Assembly: GCA_009692385.1 (NCBI GenBank)
Contig: SHZH01000003.1
Span: 1-36,935, forward strand
DNA from: Gammaproteobacteria bacterium
GTDB taxonomy: Bacteria; Pseudomonadota; Gammaproteobacteria; JABDGN01
Reading direction: 5' to 3'
DNA length: 36,935 nucleotides
The position numbers and the translations under genes are program-made. Shown piece by piece: positions 16,163 to 26,426 of this stretch. The notes beneath the pieces were generated by a model. That model was not told where the DNA came from. It ran no database searches and worked only from the letters and a program-made list of their open reading frames with translations. Positions within the stretch are counted from its first letter, which is position 1, and every line of letters starts with the position of its first letter.

Positions 16163-16675
16163 TTAATTTTTTTCGCTCTTCTTTGAATGTCCCATCAATT
16201 TCGTGGTAAAGGCTAAGGCGATAGCTGAGATCACGAGAGTTAAATGGATCGTCACTTGCCACATGATCACCCAATTCGTCAAATGTCCGGGATCGATAAA
16301 AGTCGCTAATAAATGGATTGAGGAAATCGCGACCAGCGCAATCGCCAATTTGATCTTCATGCTGCCGGCATTCACTTCGTCTAACCAATCCGGATTATCC
16401 GGATGATTGCGCAGATGCAGATGCGACACAAAGGTATCATAACCACCGACAATCACCATGATCAGTAAGTTGGCAATCATCACGACGTCGATCAAATTTA
16501 AAACGTTCAGCATGATCTGGCTATTATCAAAACTGGCAACATGTTTGACTAAATCAAATAACTCGATGGCAAAGCGATACACATAAGCAATCAAGGCAAT
16601 GACTAAGCCTAAATATAACGGGGCTTGCAACCAGCGGGTGGCAAAAATCATTTGGGATACACGGGATGTTTTCAT
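16163..16675 (-). CDS. YqhA/UPF0114-like membrane protein
   Basis: RWLQAPLYLGLVIALIAYVYRF...MVIVGGYDTFVS...GSMKIKLAIALVAISSIHLL. Confidence 0.8.
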   Translation of the reverse strand: MKTSRVSQMIFATRWLQAPLYLGLVIALIAYVYRFAIELFDLVKHVASFDNSQIMLNVLNLIDVVMIANLLIMVIVGGYDTFVSHLHLRNHPDNPDWLDEVNAGSMKIKLAIALVAISSIHLLATFIDPGHLTNWVIMWQVTIHLTLVISAIALAFTTKLMGHSKKSEKN

Positions 16676-16818
16676 GAATTGGATCTCTATTAAATTACGA
16701 GATGAAAGTTACTCGGAATTGGCAGCAGCGTCAATCTAAAAATCCAGATTTTACAAGCAATAACTAATTTTTATGCTAAAATTAAAGCCAGGATAATGAT
16801 TAATTAAGGATAATTTAA

Positions 16819-18087
16819 ATGGGAAAAGCAAATCTCAGCGCGGGCAGTCTAGGCAATATCTTAGAGTGGTTAGATTTCGGATTGTTTATTTATCTAGCCC
16901 CCGTTTTAGCAAAACAATTTTTTCCTACTGACAATATTCAAACTTCTTATCTTGAAGTGTTGGCGGTTTTTGCTGCTGGCTTTATCTGCCGTCCGTTAGG
17001 TAGTATTTTATTTGGTTTTCTTGGTGATCGCTATGGTCGCGTCGTGAGTCTACGTCTATCTATTCTGGCAATTACGTTGACAATTTTGTTCTTCGGCCTA
17101 CTGCCTAGCTACGAGATCTGGGGTTTTACGGCAACGGTTTTATTTGTTGGTTTGCGCCTCCTGCAGGGCTTGTCAGTGGGTGGCGAATATGGGTCGGCGA
17201 TGATTTATTTGGCTGAAGCAGCGCCACAGCCTCGCCGTGGTTACTTTACCAGCTTTGCCGCCGTAGGCGCCAATGTCGGTTTTCTTTTAGCCAGTATTAT
17301 CGCTTTTATCTTGCATACCTATGTCTCAAAAACATTATTGGATGCCTGGGTGTGGCGCGTACCTTTTTTATTAATTGCGCTAATCGGGTTAAGTATTTTT
17401 ATATTCCGCCTACGTTTAATCGAAACGCCTGTCTTTAAAGAGTTGAAAGCGAGAAAAGAACTCGTTCGATGGCCGTTATTTGTCGCCATTTTGCATGCAC
17501 CGCGTCAACTATTGAAAATAGTCGGTTTAAGTTGTATGGGCGGCGTGTTTTATTATGTGTTTTTTGGCAATATGCCTAATTATTTAGAAAAATCAGCAGG
17601 GTTTTCATTATCAGTAGGTTTTGCTTTGCAAAGTGCCTTTTTATTATTAATGTTACTTCTCGTACCTATGGCCGGCGCGCTCGGTGATCGTTTTGGCCGT
17701 AAAAAATTATTAGGCGCAACTGCTCTAGGTATTATCATTTTTGCGTATCCGTGTTTTTATTTACTACAATTACATAGCGTCGCATTATTAATTATTGCTT
17801 TTGGGATCGCTACGCTATTAAGTTCATTTGAACAAGGAAATACCTTAATTACTGTCGTGGAAAATTGTCCGGCCAATATTCGAACCACGGGCGTGTCATT
17901 TGCCTATAATATTGGCATGGCACTTTTTGGGGGTACCGCACCACTGATTATCGCCCTTCTTACCAGCAAAGTCAGTATTCATGCACCCGCCTATTATTTA
18001 ATGGCAGCTGCTGCCGTGACGTTACTGGTAGTATTTACCATCCCCGAGACCTATCGCGCCAGTTTACTGAAAGTTACCAAGCCTTAA
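16819..18087 (+). CDS. MFS transporter, ProP/metabolite:H+ symporter-like
   Basis: GNILEWLDFGLFIYLAPVLAKQFFP, RPLGSILFGFLGDRYGRVVSLRLSI, GLSVGGEYGSAMIYLAEAAP; approximately 12 TM segments. Confidence 0.88.
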   Translation: MGKANLSAGSLGNILEWLDFGLFIYLAPVLAKQFFPTDNIQTSYLEVLAVFAAGFICRPLGSILFGFLGDRYGRVVSLRLSILAITLTILFFGLLPSYEIWGFTATVLFVGLRLLQGLSVGGEYGSAMIYLAEAAPQPRRGYFTSFAAVGANVGFLLASIIAFILHTYVSKTLLDAWVWRVPFLLIALIGLSIFIFRLRLIETPVFKELKARKELVRWPLFVAILHAPRQLLKIVGLSCMGGVFYYVFFGNMPNYLEKSAGFSLSVGFALQSAFLLLMLLLVPMAGALGDRFGRKKLLGATALGIIIFAYPCFYLLQLHSVALLIIAFGIATLLSSFEQGNTLITVVENCPANIRTTGVSFAYNIGMALFGGTAPLIIALLTSKVSIHAPAYYLMAAAAVTLLVVFTIPETYRASLLKVTKP

Positions 18088-18965
18088 GCATTATAAAAAT
18101 GGATCATAATAGGCTGATCTTTTTTATTCTCTAATATTACTGTCGAATACTCATTGGTAACAGTATAAACTACCAACAACTCGCCCAGTAAAAATGAATC
18201 TGCATGAATGACACCGGGACTAGCATATATTGCACATTCCAAGGGGATCTTAAAACCTGTCAAGTAATACGTTCCATCAACCTCTCGTCCTAACAAAATA
18301 TGTCCATTATTACACGTGGGAGAGGTATGCATCCAAAAGTGTGGCTCATTATGATATTCAATATATTCGCCACCGCCATATTCTGGAGCCATTAAATAAT
18401 CATCGACAAACGTTTTACCCACTTCCATGATGGTGATAGGCAGATCTTGCTTGGTTTCAAATTGGACTGTTTGACCAGATGTAATCAGATAGGCTCCATA
18501 AAAGGCGAGCGCCTCATCTGTTGCGGTAATGACTGGCACATCAAGTTCAGCTGTCTCAGTATCGGTAAATATGCCACAACCACCAAAAATATTAGCATTA
18601 TTCTTTGCAATTTTTTGTTTTTTTCTCCAAGTCCCATGCAATTGCGCATGCGTAGGAGGCGTAAATTTTTGATCATTCGAAAATCTATTGATGGCATTAA
18701 CGGGTTTATTTTTTGGATCTGTGGCATCGCACTCAACTAAAGTAACTTCAGTACCTTTGTACGTATCGCTATAAATCTTACTTTCAATTTTAGAAATATC
18801 AACCGCTGCCAATTTATATACTTTTCCGGGTGACAGCGAACCAATAAAATCTTTGACAATCATATATGAATTTTTATCTGTGCCCAAACGCGCTACCATT
18901 AGGGCTCCGGTTTGGCTAATGATGCTTTGTGGCAATTTTCTAATGTTAAATAAATTATCTTCCAT
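18084..18965 (-). CDS. Hypothetical protein, possibly cupin-like C-terminal half
   Basis: 293-aa ORF; 'YHNEPHFWMHTSP...GHILLGREV...IYASPGVIHADSFLLGELL' resembles paired cupin motifs (H..H and P.G..H). Weak. Confidence 0.5.
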   Translation of the reverse strand: MEDNLFNIRKLPQSIISQTGALMVARLGTDKNSYMIVKDFIGSLSPGKVYKLAAVDISKIESKIYSDTYKGTEVTLVECDATDPKNKPVNAINRFSNDQKFTPPTHAQLHGTWRKKQKIAKNNANIFGGCGIFTDTETAELDVPVITATDEALAFYGAYLITSGQTVQFETKQDLPITIMEVGKTFVDDYLMAPEYGGGEYIEYHNEPHFWMHTSPTCNNGHILLGREVDGTYYLTGFKIPLECAIYASPGVIHADSFLLGELLVVYTVTNEYSTVILENKKDQPIMIHFYNA

Positions 18966-19290
18966 TTTTACACTCCTTATTTTGTATGATTTCGTCTATG
19001 TTAATACCAATAAATTCTTTTTGCAAATCGTTAGGTCGCTCAACAAGTAATTTTTTATCATCGCGAGGCAAGGCTTTAATATAGTGTTCAACTTTTAAGA
19101 TCGCTGAGATATCGGCATGAACTTTCCAGCAAGCGCTGATTTTTACCGGTGGAAAACTACGCGTATATTTGCATTTGGCGCTGCCCTGTTGATGTTCGCG
19201 ATAGCGGCGTTCGATATCCGTGGTATACCCCGTGTAAAAAGCACCGTTAGTGCATTCAAGAATATAAATATAGTAAGACTTTGCTTCCAA
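18955..19290 (-). CDS. GIY-YIG domain protein (YhbQ/UPF0213-like)
   Basis: SYYIYILECTNGAFYTGYTTDIERRYREHQQGSAKCKYTRSFPPVKI...; overlaps the downstream ORF by 11 nt. Confidence 0.88.
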   Translation of the reverse strand: MEAKSYYIYILECTNGAFYTGYTTDIERRYREHQQGSAKCKYTRSFPPVKISACWKVHADISAILKVEHYIKALPRDDKKLLVERPNDLQKEFIGINIDEIIQNKECKNGR

Positions 19291-19644
19291 TCAACACTCT
19301 TTTTCAGTCTTTGCTTTTTTGCGTCTGGCTAAAATGAATTCAATCACATACATAATGAGCTTGCTAATTATCACATTGCGACTGCTATTGAATAATTCTG
19401 CTTTTTCCTCATCATATTCAGTGCGTTTTACTAGCAACACAATAAATAAAATAACAATAACTGCTAGCCAAGGCGATAAACAAACTATAGCTGCCATCAG
19501 CATCGACCAATCATAATCCATCACCAAAACAGCAGCGGAAAATGCCGTTAACAACGTAAAAAAACTAATCATCAAAAACAGCAAGCCAATGTTGGTAAAG
19601 AGGAGCCGCCAAAACATTTTATGTAATCGCGAAAATTGATGCAT
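19291..19644 (-). CDS. Small membrane protein, possibly YqjE/holin-X-like
   Basis: 117 aa with two hydrophobic stretches; lies directly downstream of a DUF883 gene, as in yqjD-yqjE arrangements. Confidence 0.5.
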   Translation of the reverse strand: MHQFSRLHKMFWRLLFTNIGLLFLMISFFTLLTAFSAAVLVMDYDWSMLMAAIVCLSPWLAVIVILFIVLLVKRTEYDEEKAELFNSSRNVIISKLIMYVIEFILARRKKAKTEKEC

Positions 19645-19646
19645 GT

Positions 19647-19889
19647 TTATTTTCTCTTTTTAAATAAAAAACCTAGCGCTACGCCTACTAAAGCAGCAAT
19701 TCCTACGGCATGTAAGGGTTTCTTTTTAATCACGGTTTTTAATTGCCCCACTTTTTCTTGACTATTGTGTATTGCATCCTGCGCGACCTTTTTGGCTTTT
19801 TCACTGACAACATGCGCTTGTTCTTCAACACGATTTTTTAAATCTTTAATAGATTGTTTTATTTTGTCTAGCTCTACATTCTCACTCAT
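19647..19889 (-). CDS. DUF883 (ElaB/YqjD-like) protein
   Basis: 80 aa: coiled N-terminus, then KPLHAVGIAALVGVALGFLFKKRK C-terminal anchor. Confidence 0.75.
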   Translation of the reverse strand: MSENVELDKIKQSIKDLKNRVEEQAHVVSEKAKKVAQDAIHNSQEKVGQLKTVIKKKPLHAVGIAALVGVALGFLFKKRK

Positions 19890-19942
19890 GACAGGCTCCT
19901 TTTTATATTATCACTTGGTATTAATATATACTTAATGACGGA

Positions 19943-20200
19943 TTATAACAACATCACACCGATTTTACGGCCAATCATTTGCTTACGTTCCGCGCAACGC
20001 ACCATTTCACAGGTTTCAGCCACTTCTTCCCAGATATTTTCATCAAATAACTCAGGGTAAATTTGTAATAAATGGGTACGCCCTTTGATGTCATTTCGTG
20101 CATCAATCTTTAATTTTTGTTCATACAATTGCAACACGGTATGTAAGGTTAAATCGTTAAAGTCAGTTTTGTGGTGAGTCGCCATTATACTATCCTCCAT
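19943..20200 (-). CDS. Small hypothetical protein
   Basis: 85-aa ORF; likely start is the internal Met (MATHHKTDFND...). No family recognised. Confidence 0.45.
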   Translation of the reverse strand: MEDSIMATHHKTDFNDLTLHTVLQLYEQKLKIDARNDIKGRTHLLQIYPELFDENIWEEVAETCEMVRCAERKQMIGRKIGVMLL

Positions 20201-20254
20201 GACAGTCTTATCTATTGAGAAAATCCTTTTCTAAGTAGGAGTATAGTAGGAAAT

Positions 20255-20920
20255 TTAAAAAATGGCCTGGGCATGCTTCAATTTAGCCAGGCAGGGTTGT
20301 AAGGCTTGAAGCATTTCTTGCTGTACCTCAGCAATCGACTGACTAGCATCAATGACTCGGAAGCGTTGCGGTTCTTCTTGCGCCATTTTGAGATAGGCGC
20401 GACGCGCCTTATTGAAGAATTTATTGCTTTCCATTTCGAAACGATCGACTTTCTTGCGTTCTTGGATCCGTTCACGACCTATTTCAGCGGGCGCGTCTAA
20501 TAGAATGGTTAAATCAGGCTTCAGGCCTTCTTGAACGAGAAGTTCTAAGGTAGCAATTTTTTCGCGAGGAATATCACGACCCGCACCTTGATATGCGTAG
20601 CTGGTGTCGGTAAAACGATCACATAATACTAATTTGCCAGCGGCTAACGCGGGACGGATCACTTTACTGATATGTTGCGCACGTGCTGCAAAAATAAGCA
20701 GCAATTCAGCCTCAGGTTCAATTTGTTCTTTATGCTCTGATAATAAGAAATGGCGGATATCATCGGCTAAGGGTGTGCCACCAGGTTCGCGGGTGATGAG
20801 TAAGGGAACATCGTGTTGATGTAAATATTCGGCGAGAAAACGCAAATTAGAGGTTTTACCCGTACCCTCGATACCTTCGAGCGTTACAAAAATGCCGGGG
20901 TGTTGAGTGCTGTCAGTCAT
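20255..20920 (-). CDS. tmk: Thymidylate kinase
   Basis: GIFVTLEGIEGTGKTSN, TREPGGTPLADDIR, DRFTDTSYAYQGAGR. Confidence 0.95.
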   Translation of the reverse strand: MTDSTQHPGIFVTLEGIEGTGKTSNLRFLAEYLHQHDVPLLITREPGGTPLADDIRHFLLSEHKEQIEPEAELLLIFAARAQHISKVIRPALAAGKLVLCDRFTDTSYAYQGAGRDIPREKIATLELLVQEGLKPDLTILLDAPAEIGRERIQERKKVDRFEMESNKFFNKARRAYLKMAQEEPQRFRVIDASQSIAEVQQEMLQALQPCLAKLKHAQAIF

Positions 20921-21013
20921 TTTATTTCCTTACTCTGCGCGACTGGATTTATTGTACCGCCTATTGCAAAGTCTTTCCAGTACTTAACTTACTTGCTGCG
21001 GTAGAAAAAATGT

Positions 21014-21033
21014 GGGGCGAGCTGCGGTCGCCC
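21014..21033. repeat. Degenerate solitary REP-like palindrome at the 3' end of mltG
   Basis: GTGGGGCGAGCTGCGGTCGCCC: GGGCGA/TCGCCC arms, GTGG in place of GTAG; two nt beyond the mltG stop. Confidence 0.5.
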
Positions 21034-21035
21034 TT

Positions 21036-22028
21036 TTATTTAAGCAAAAATTGCTTGATCGCCTGATCATGCTGTGGCAAGGTCGTTGAAAAAAAATGTG
21101 AGCCATCGCCTTTCGCTACAAAATAAAGTTCAGTGCCGCTGGCTGGATGCAAAGCAGCATAGAGCGCTGGAACGCCCACCATGGCAATGGGAGTCGGGGG
21201 TAAACCACGATTACGATAAGTATTATAAGGACTATTAATGCGCAGATCCTTATGATGCAATTTGCCTTGATAGCGATCACCTAATGCATAAATAACCGTG
21301 GGATCAATCTGCAAGAGCATTTTCTGTTGTAAACGGCGATAAATCACGCCGGAAATTTTAGCGCGATCATCGGTGAGCGTACCCTCTTTCTGGATCAGAG
21401 ACGCGGCAATTAACGCTTCATAGGGCGCTTTATAGACATCACCAGTAGTGCGCAGTGGCCACTGTGTGTGCAGTGCTAATTGAAGAAGTTTATGGGCGCG
21501 TAATAAAATTTTCTGATCTGAATCAGGCCAAGTAAATTGGTAGGTTTCGGGTAAAAACAAACCCTCTGGATCAGCCTGATCTAATTTTAAAACCATGGCG
21601 ATCTGCGCGGGTGTTAACGTATTCAACACATGAGTCAAGTAAGGATCATTGTCGAAGGCATTCATCATTTGTTTAAAAGTCCAACCATCGACAATGGTGA
21701 TTTGATGTTTAACCACATCACCAGCAATTAGTTTATTAATAATATCTTGTAGCGAAACACCTGATTGAAATTGATACTCACCACTTTTTAGCTGTTTAAG
21801 ATGTCCTTCTAGCTTAACTGTAAACGTAAAGACACGCGGATGACGTAATACATCTAAGCGTTTTAAATCATAAGCGACCTTGATCGTCGGCGTGCCGGGC
21901 ATGAGAATATACGTTTTTGGCGTGCCTGCAAATTTGTAACCGCGAAACAAGGAAAATAAAAATAGGCTAATGATAATTAGACATAGAAAGAAAAAAATAC
22001 CGAGCGTGATAAAAAGTTTTTTATACAT
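21036..22028 (-). CDS. mltG: Endolytic murein transglycosylase (YceG family)
   Basis: AASLIQKEGTLTDDRAKISGVIYRRLQQKMLLQIDPTVIYALGDRY, NTYRNRGLPPTPIAMVG, LYFVAKGDGSHFFS; start set at MYKKLF. Confidence 0.93.
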   Translation of the reverse strand: MYKKLFITLGIFFFLCLIIISLFLFSLFRGYKFAGTPKTYILMPGTPTIKVAYDLKRLDVLRHPRVFTFTVKLEGHLKQLKSGEYQFQSGVSLQDIINKLIAGDVVKHQITIVDGWTFKQMMNAFDNDPYLTHVLNTLTPAQIAMVLKLDQADPEGLFLPETYQFTWPDSDQKILLRAHKLLQLALHTQWPLRTTGDVYKAPYEALIAASLIQKEGTLTDDRAKISGVIYRRLQQKMLLQIDPTVIYALGDRYQGKLHHKDLRINSPYNTYRNRGLPPTPIAMVGVPALYAALHPASGTELYFVAKGDGSHFFSTTLPQHDQAIKQFLLK

Positions 22029-22029
22029 A

Positions 22030-23274
22030 TCATAATTTTTTAAATAATAAGCTGCCGTTAGTACCACCAAAACCAAATGAATTCGACATAGCGTACTCGA
22101 TTTTCATTTCTTGAGCCGTATGCGGTACAAAATTTAAATCGCAACCAGCTTCGAGATCGGGATGATCTAAATTAATCGTCGGGGGGGAAACTTGGTCACG
22201 TAAGGCTAGCACGGTGAAAATAGCTTCAATCGCGCCCGCAGCACCGAGCAGATGTCCAGTCATGGATTTAGTCGAGCTGACCGCCATTTTATAGGCTTGC
22301 TCACCAAAGCTTAATTTGATCGCCCGTACCTCAGGCGGATCACCCACTGAAGTTGAAGTCGCATGCGCATTAATATACTGCACGGCATCGGCTGTTACTT
22401 TGGCATCTTGCAAGGCATTCGTCATGCAGCGAGCAGCACTGGCACCAGTCGGATCATTTGAGGTCATATGATGCGCATCAGCACTCATCCCAAAGCCAAC
22501 TAGCTCGGCATAGATTTTGGCACCGCGTTTGACGGCATGCTCATATTCTTCTAACACGAGAACTCCAGCGCCATCCGCAAACACAAAACCATCCCGATCT
22601 TTATCCCAAGGGCGACTTGCAGCTTTCGGATCATCATTTCGGGTCGATAAAGCGCGCATTGCCGCAAATCCACCTAAGCCTAATCGTGAGCTGGCTTTTT
22701 CGCTACCCCCGGCTAGCATGACATCAGCATCACCATAGGCGATGGTGCGTGCCGCATAGCCTAAATTATGGCTGCCGGTTGTACAAGCGGTCACAATGGA
22801 GATATTGGGCCCTTGGAGTCCATACTGAATAGAAACATAGCCGGAGACCATGTTGATAATCGTTCCGGGAATAAAAAAGGGGGAAATACGTCGAACTCCC
22901 TTTTTCATGAGAGTGTCAGCATTGGTTTCAATCATGGGAATACCACCGATACCAGAGCCAATTGCAACACCAATACGATTTCGATTCTCATCAGTTACTT
23001 CAATACCGGAATCAAGTATCGCTTCGTTTGCCGCTGCCAGACCGTACTTAATGAAATCGTCGACTTTTTTTTGATCTTTGATTGAGATGAGGTGGTCAAT
23101 CGAAAATTCGGGGACTAAGCCCGCAAACTTGCTGGTGATATCTTCAGTGGAAAAAGTATCGATCGTTCGAATGCCGCTTTCACCAGCGAGGATCTTTTGC
23201 CATGTGTTAGCGACATTAGTCGCTAACGGTGTCAACATTCCTAAACCAGTAATAACGACACGACGTGTAGACAT
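22030..23274 (-). CDS. fabF: Beta-ketoacyl-ACP synthase II
   Basis: [73 protein letters not shown]; start set at MSTRR. Confidence 0.95.
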   Translation of the reverse strand: MSTRRVVITGLGMLTPLATNVANTWQKILAGESGIRTIDTFSTEDITSKFAGLVPEFSIDHLISIKDQKKVDDFIKYGLAAANEAILDSGIEVTDENRNRIGVAIGSGIGGIPMIETNADTLMKKGVRRISPFFIPGTIINMVSGYVSIQYGLQGPNISIVTACTTGSHNLGYAARTIAYGDADVMLAGGSEKASSRLGLGGFAAMRALSTRNDDPKAASRPWDKDRDGFVFADGAGVLVLEEYEHAVKRGAKIYAELVGFGMSADAHHMTSNDPTGASAARCMTNALQDAKVTADAVQYINAHATSTSVGDPPEVRAIKLSFGEQAYKMAVSSTKSMTGHLLGAAGAIEAIFTVLALRDQVSPPTINLDHPDLEAGCDLNFVPHTAQEMKIEYAMSNSFGFGGTNGSLLFKKL

Positions 23275-23278
23275 CGAT

Positions 23279-23530
23279 CTATTTTTTATTATTGAGCTGA
23301 TTATTGACGTAATCAATCACCGCTTGAACGGTGCTCAACTTAGCCGCATCATCGTCTGGTACTTCAATACCAAATTCTTCTTCTAAGGCCATCACTAACT
23401 CAACCGAATCTAAAGAATCCGCGCCTAAATCATCCGCAATAGATTTGTCAGGTGTCGTTTCATTTTCTTCAGTGCCTAATTGTTCAGCAATAATTTTGAT
23501 GACGCGTTGTTGAGTGTTTAAATCAGTCAT
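23279..23530 (-). CDS. acpP: Acyl carrier protein
   Basis: [32 protein letters not shown], with DSL phosphopantetheine site. Confidence 0.96.
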   Translation of the reverse strand: MTDLNTQQRVIKIIAEQLGTEENETTPDKSIADDLGADSLDSVELVMALEEEFGIEVPDDDAAKLSTVQAVIDYVNNQLNNKK

Positions 23531-23600
23531 TAGATATTTCCTTTGTTGGTTAGTTGTTCATTAGCCGTTAATTTACCAGATCCACAGTTAAATTCAAGTT

Positions 23601-24353
23601 TTAATGGATTGCCAAGCCCCCTGCTACCGTAATCGTCTCACCGGTAATATATTTTGCTGCAGGAGAAGCCAAAAATGCGACTAATGTCGCGATATCTTCT
23701 GGTGTACCCATGCTACCTATTGGGATCATTTTACAGGCGTGTTCGCGTTGTGCCTCAGTTAATGAATGAGTCATATCAGTAGCAATGAAGCCAGGTGCCA
23801 CAACATTCACCGTTATCTGCCGACTGGCTAATTCTAAGGCTAACGATTTACTAAAACCCATCACTCCCGCTTTGGCCGCGGCATAGTTAGTTTGCCCGGG
23901 ATTGCCAACAATCGCCGTAATGGAACTAATATTGATAATACGACCCCAATGTTGTTTAAGCATTGGGCGTGAAAAATTTTTGCATAATTTAAAAACGCCC
24001 GTCAAATTAGTTTGGATCACTTGCTCCCACTCTTCATCTTTCATGCGTAGTAATAAATTATCGCGCGTAATGCCAGCATTGTTCACTAAAATATCAACGA
24101 TAATTTTTTGCTCTTGTAAAAAATCAGTCACATTTTTTATTGAAACCGTTTCAGCAACGTTTAATACGAGGCCCTGTCCGTGATAACTATTTTGTTGTAA
24201 ATAATTTGTAATTTCAGTAGCGCCAGCTTCGCTGGTTGCCGTGGCATAGACTGTAGCGCCTTGATTTGCTAATTCTAACGCGATAGCCTTACCGATACCG
24301 CGCGTAGCACCCGTGACTAAGGCTGTTTTACCCGTTAATATTTTTTCAATCAT
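23601..24353 (-). CDS. fabG: 3-oxoacyl-ACP reductase
   Basis: GKTALVTGATRGIGKAIA, LVNNAGITRDNLLLRMKDEEW, NYAAAKAGVMGFSKSLA, ITGETITVAGGLAI. Confidence 0.95.
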   Translation of the reverse strand: MIEKILTGKTALVTGATRGIGKAIALELANQGATVYATATSEAGATEITNYLQQNSYHGQGLVLNVAETVSIKNVTDFLQEQKIIVDILVNNAGITRDNLLLRMKDEEWEQVIQTNLTGVFKLCKNFSRPMLKQHWGRIINISSITAIVGNPGQTNYAAAKAGVMGFSKSLALELASRQITVNVVAPGFIATDMTHSLTEAQREHACKMIPIGSMGTPEDIATLVAFLASPAAKYITGETITVAGGLAIH

Positions 24354-24377
24354 GAACTCTCTCCTCTAAGTTAAATT

Positions 24378-24453
24378 CCGTCATTGCGAGGTACGAAGCA
24401 ATCCAGAGAGTTTATTACTGGATTGCTTTGCGGAGTACCGCTCGCAATGACGG
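24378..24453. repeat. Long imperfect palindrome, 'CGTCATTGCGAG...CTCGCAATGACGG' type, fabD-fabG intergenic
   Basis: CCGTCATTGCGAG / CTCGCAATGACGG (13-bp arms) and AAGCAATCCAG / CTGGATTGCTT (11-bp arms) around AGAGTTTATTA. Confidence 0.9.
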
Positions 24454-24463
24454 CGCGGTTATT

Positions 24464-25405
24464 CTAATTCGATTTTACACATTCTATCACCTGCTCTAAC
24501 GATTCCGGATCATTCATACTAAAACACGTTACATTTTCAACGATGCGTTTATTTAAACCGGTTAATACTTTACCGGCTCCACATTCACCGATTGCGATAC
24601 AGCCATCTTGATGCATTTTTTGAATGATTTCAACCCAGCGTACGGGTTGGGTTAATTGGGCAATTAAGGCTTCACGAATTTGCGCTGGATCAGACGTAAT
24701 ATTTACGTCAACATTATTAATGACCGGAATGTGCGGTGCTGCAATGTTGATAGCTTCTAAAATGGGGCGCAATTTTTCAGCGGCACTCTGCATTAATGCA
24801 CAATGTGATGGCACGCTGACAGCTAGCACTAAAGCGCGTTTTGCGCCCTTCTGCTTGGCTAATTCACAGGCGCGTTGCACGGCTGCGGTATGCCCCGCGA
24901 TGACAATTTGTGCCGGGGAATTAAAATTGGCAGCACTCACGATCTCGCTTATTGTTGATGCTTGTTTACAAACTTCGATTACATCGTGATCCGCTAAGCC
25001 AATAATTGCCGCCATAAGACCCGTGCCCATCGGTACTGCCGCTTGCATAAATTGCCCGCGCTGATGCACTACCGCAATAGCATCGGTAAATTGCAACGCT
25101 CCCGCACACACTAAGGCGCTATATTCGCCCAAACTATGTCCCGCAAACAGGGCTGGTTGCGGTGCTTTTTGTGCTTGCCAAATGCGCCAGATCGCGACAC
25201 TCGTCGCTAATAATGCGGGCTGAGTAAGATCGGTTTGATTTAGTTTTTCTTGGGGACCGTTAGCGGCTATTTCCCATAAGTCAAAACCTAAAATTTCCGA
25301 TGCCTGATTAAATGTTTGAAATACAATGGGATACTGATCAGCAAATTCTGCCAACATGCCAACGTGTTGTGAACCTTGACCCGGAAAAACAAAACCAAAT
25401 TTCAT
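24464..25405 (-). CDS. fabD: Malonyl-CoA:ACP transacylase
   Basis: MKFGFVFPGQGSQHVGM, FAGHSLGEYSALVCAGAL, VSVPSHCALMQSAA. Confidence 0.95.
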   Translation of the reverse strand: MKFGFVFPGQGSQHVGMLAEFADQYPIVFQTFNQASEILGFDLWEIAANGPQEKLNQTDLTQPALLATSVAIWRIWQAQKAPQPALFAGHSLGEYSALVCAGALQFTDAIAVVHQRGQFMQAAVPMGTGLMAAIIGLADHDVIEVCKQASTISEIVSAANFNSPAQIVIAGHTAAVQRACELAKQKGAKRALVLAVSVPSHCALMQSAAEKLRPILEAINIAAPHIPVINNVDVNITSDPAQIREALIAQLTQPVRWVEIIQKMHQDGCIAIGECGAGKVLTGLNKRIVENVTCFSMNDPESLEQVIECVKSN

Positions 25406-25451
25406 AAAAGTCCTTGTTGCTGCTTAGTTTGTCATTCCAGCAATTATTCAT

Positions 25452-26420
25452 TCACCATCTTATCAGTGCCGAGCCCCACGTAATACCCCCACCAAATGCC
25501 GCCATTAAAATCAATTGTCCTTTTTTAATTCTACCATCGCGTACCGCAGCATCAAGTGCTAATGGAATTGAAGCCGCCGAAGTATTGCCCTGCTCTTGCA
25601 AGGTAATAATCACTTGTTCGAGTGGTAATTGTAATTTATTGGCCAGGCTTTCAATAATGCGCATATTGGCTTGATGGGGGATCAACCAATTTAACTCCGA
25701 CAATTTTATCTGATTAGCAATCAGGGTATCACTAATTAAATCACTAAAATTATTTACTGCAAGTTTAAATACTTCACGGCCTTGCATTTTGATTTTGCAA
25801 GTTTCATGAGTAAGCGTCGCATTATCGAGTGATAAAATATCCGCATGTTCGCCCATAGCGTGTAAGCGCGTAGCAATAATACCGGGTTCTGGAGTCGCGC
25901 TGACGACCACCGCACCCGCACCATCGCCAAATAATACGCAGGTACCGCGATCCTGCCAGTCGGTGACTCTTGATAACACTTCGCTACCAATCACTAGAAT
26001 GTGTTGCGCATTGCCCGCACGAATATATTGATCCGCCACACTTAAGGCATAAATAAAACCCGAACAGGCGGCGCTTAAATCAAATGCGGCGGCGTTCTTG
26101 CAAGCTAATCGTGCCTGAATTAAACACGCGGTACTGGGAAACAGTTTATCGGGTGTGCAGGTAGCCACAATAATTAAATCGATTTTTTCAGGTGTAAGTT
26201 GTGCCGCTTCTAAAGCACGTTGCGCGGCAATACTGCCCATATCCGCTGTGGTTTGATCAACAGCGGCGATATGTCGCGCAGAAATGCCAGAGCGAGAGGT
26301 GATCCATTCATCGGTAGTATCGACCATTTTTTCCAATTCTGCATTGGTTAAAATGCGTTCGGGCAAATAGCTACCCGTACCACTGATTTTTGAATATAAA
26401 GTTTTAGTCCGCGTATTCGT
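25452..26420 (-). CDS. fabH: Beta-ketoacyl-ACP synthase III; start codon non-canonical (ACG proposed)
   Basis: LYSKISGTGSYLPERILTNAELEKMVDTTDEWITSRSGI, DLSAACSGFIYAL, HQANMRII, GNTSAASIPLAL. N-terminal homology extends upstream of the tracked TTG start at 26366 with no ATG/GTG/TTG before an in-frame stop. Confidence 0.88.
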   Translation of the reverse strand, partial: TNTRTKTLYSKISGTGSYLPERILTNAELEKMVDTTDEWITSRSGISARHIAAVDQTTADMGSIAAQRALEAAQLTPEKIDLIIVATCTPDKLFPSTACLIQARLACKNAAAFDLSAACSGFIYALSVADQYIRAGNAQHILVIGSEVLSRVTDWQDRGTCVLFGDGAGAVVVSATPEPGIIATRLHAMGEHADILSLDNATLTHETCKIKMQGREVFKLAVNNFSDLISDTLIANQIKLSELNWLIPHQANMRIIESLANKLQLPLEQVIITLQEQGNTSAASIPLALDAAVRDGRIKKGQLILMAAFGGGITWGSALIRW

Positions 26421-26426
26421 GAGATC

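Noticed and set aside
21036-22028. 'LIQKEG' in MltG in place of the common 'VEKET' as a possible catalytic-site loss
   Set aside because: I could not be sure which Glu is catalytic, and the more conserved second Glu is retained.
22768-23085. Plus-strand ORFs across fabF
   Set aside because: Antisense shadow of fabF; no homology signal.
24624-24989. 121-aa plus-strand ORF across fabD
   Set aside because: Antisense shadow of fabD.
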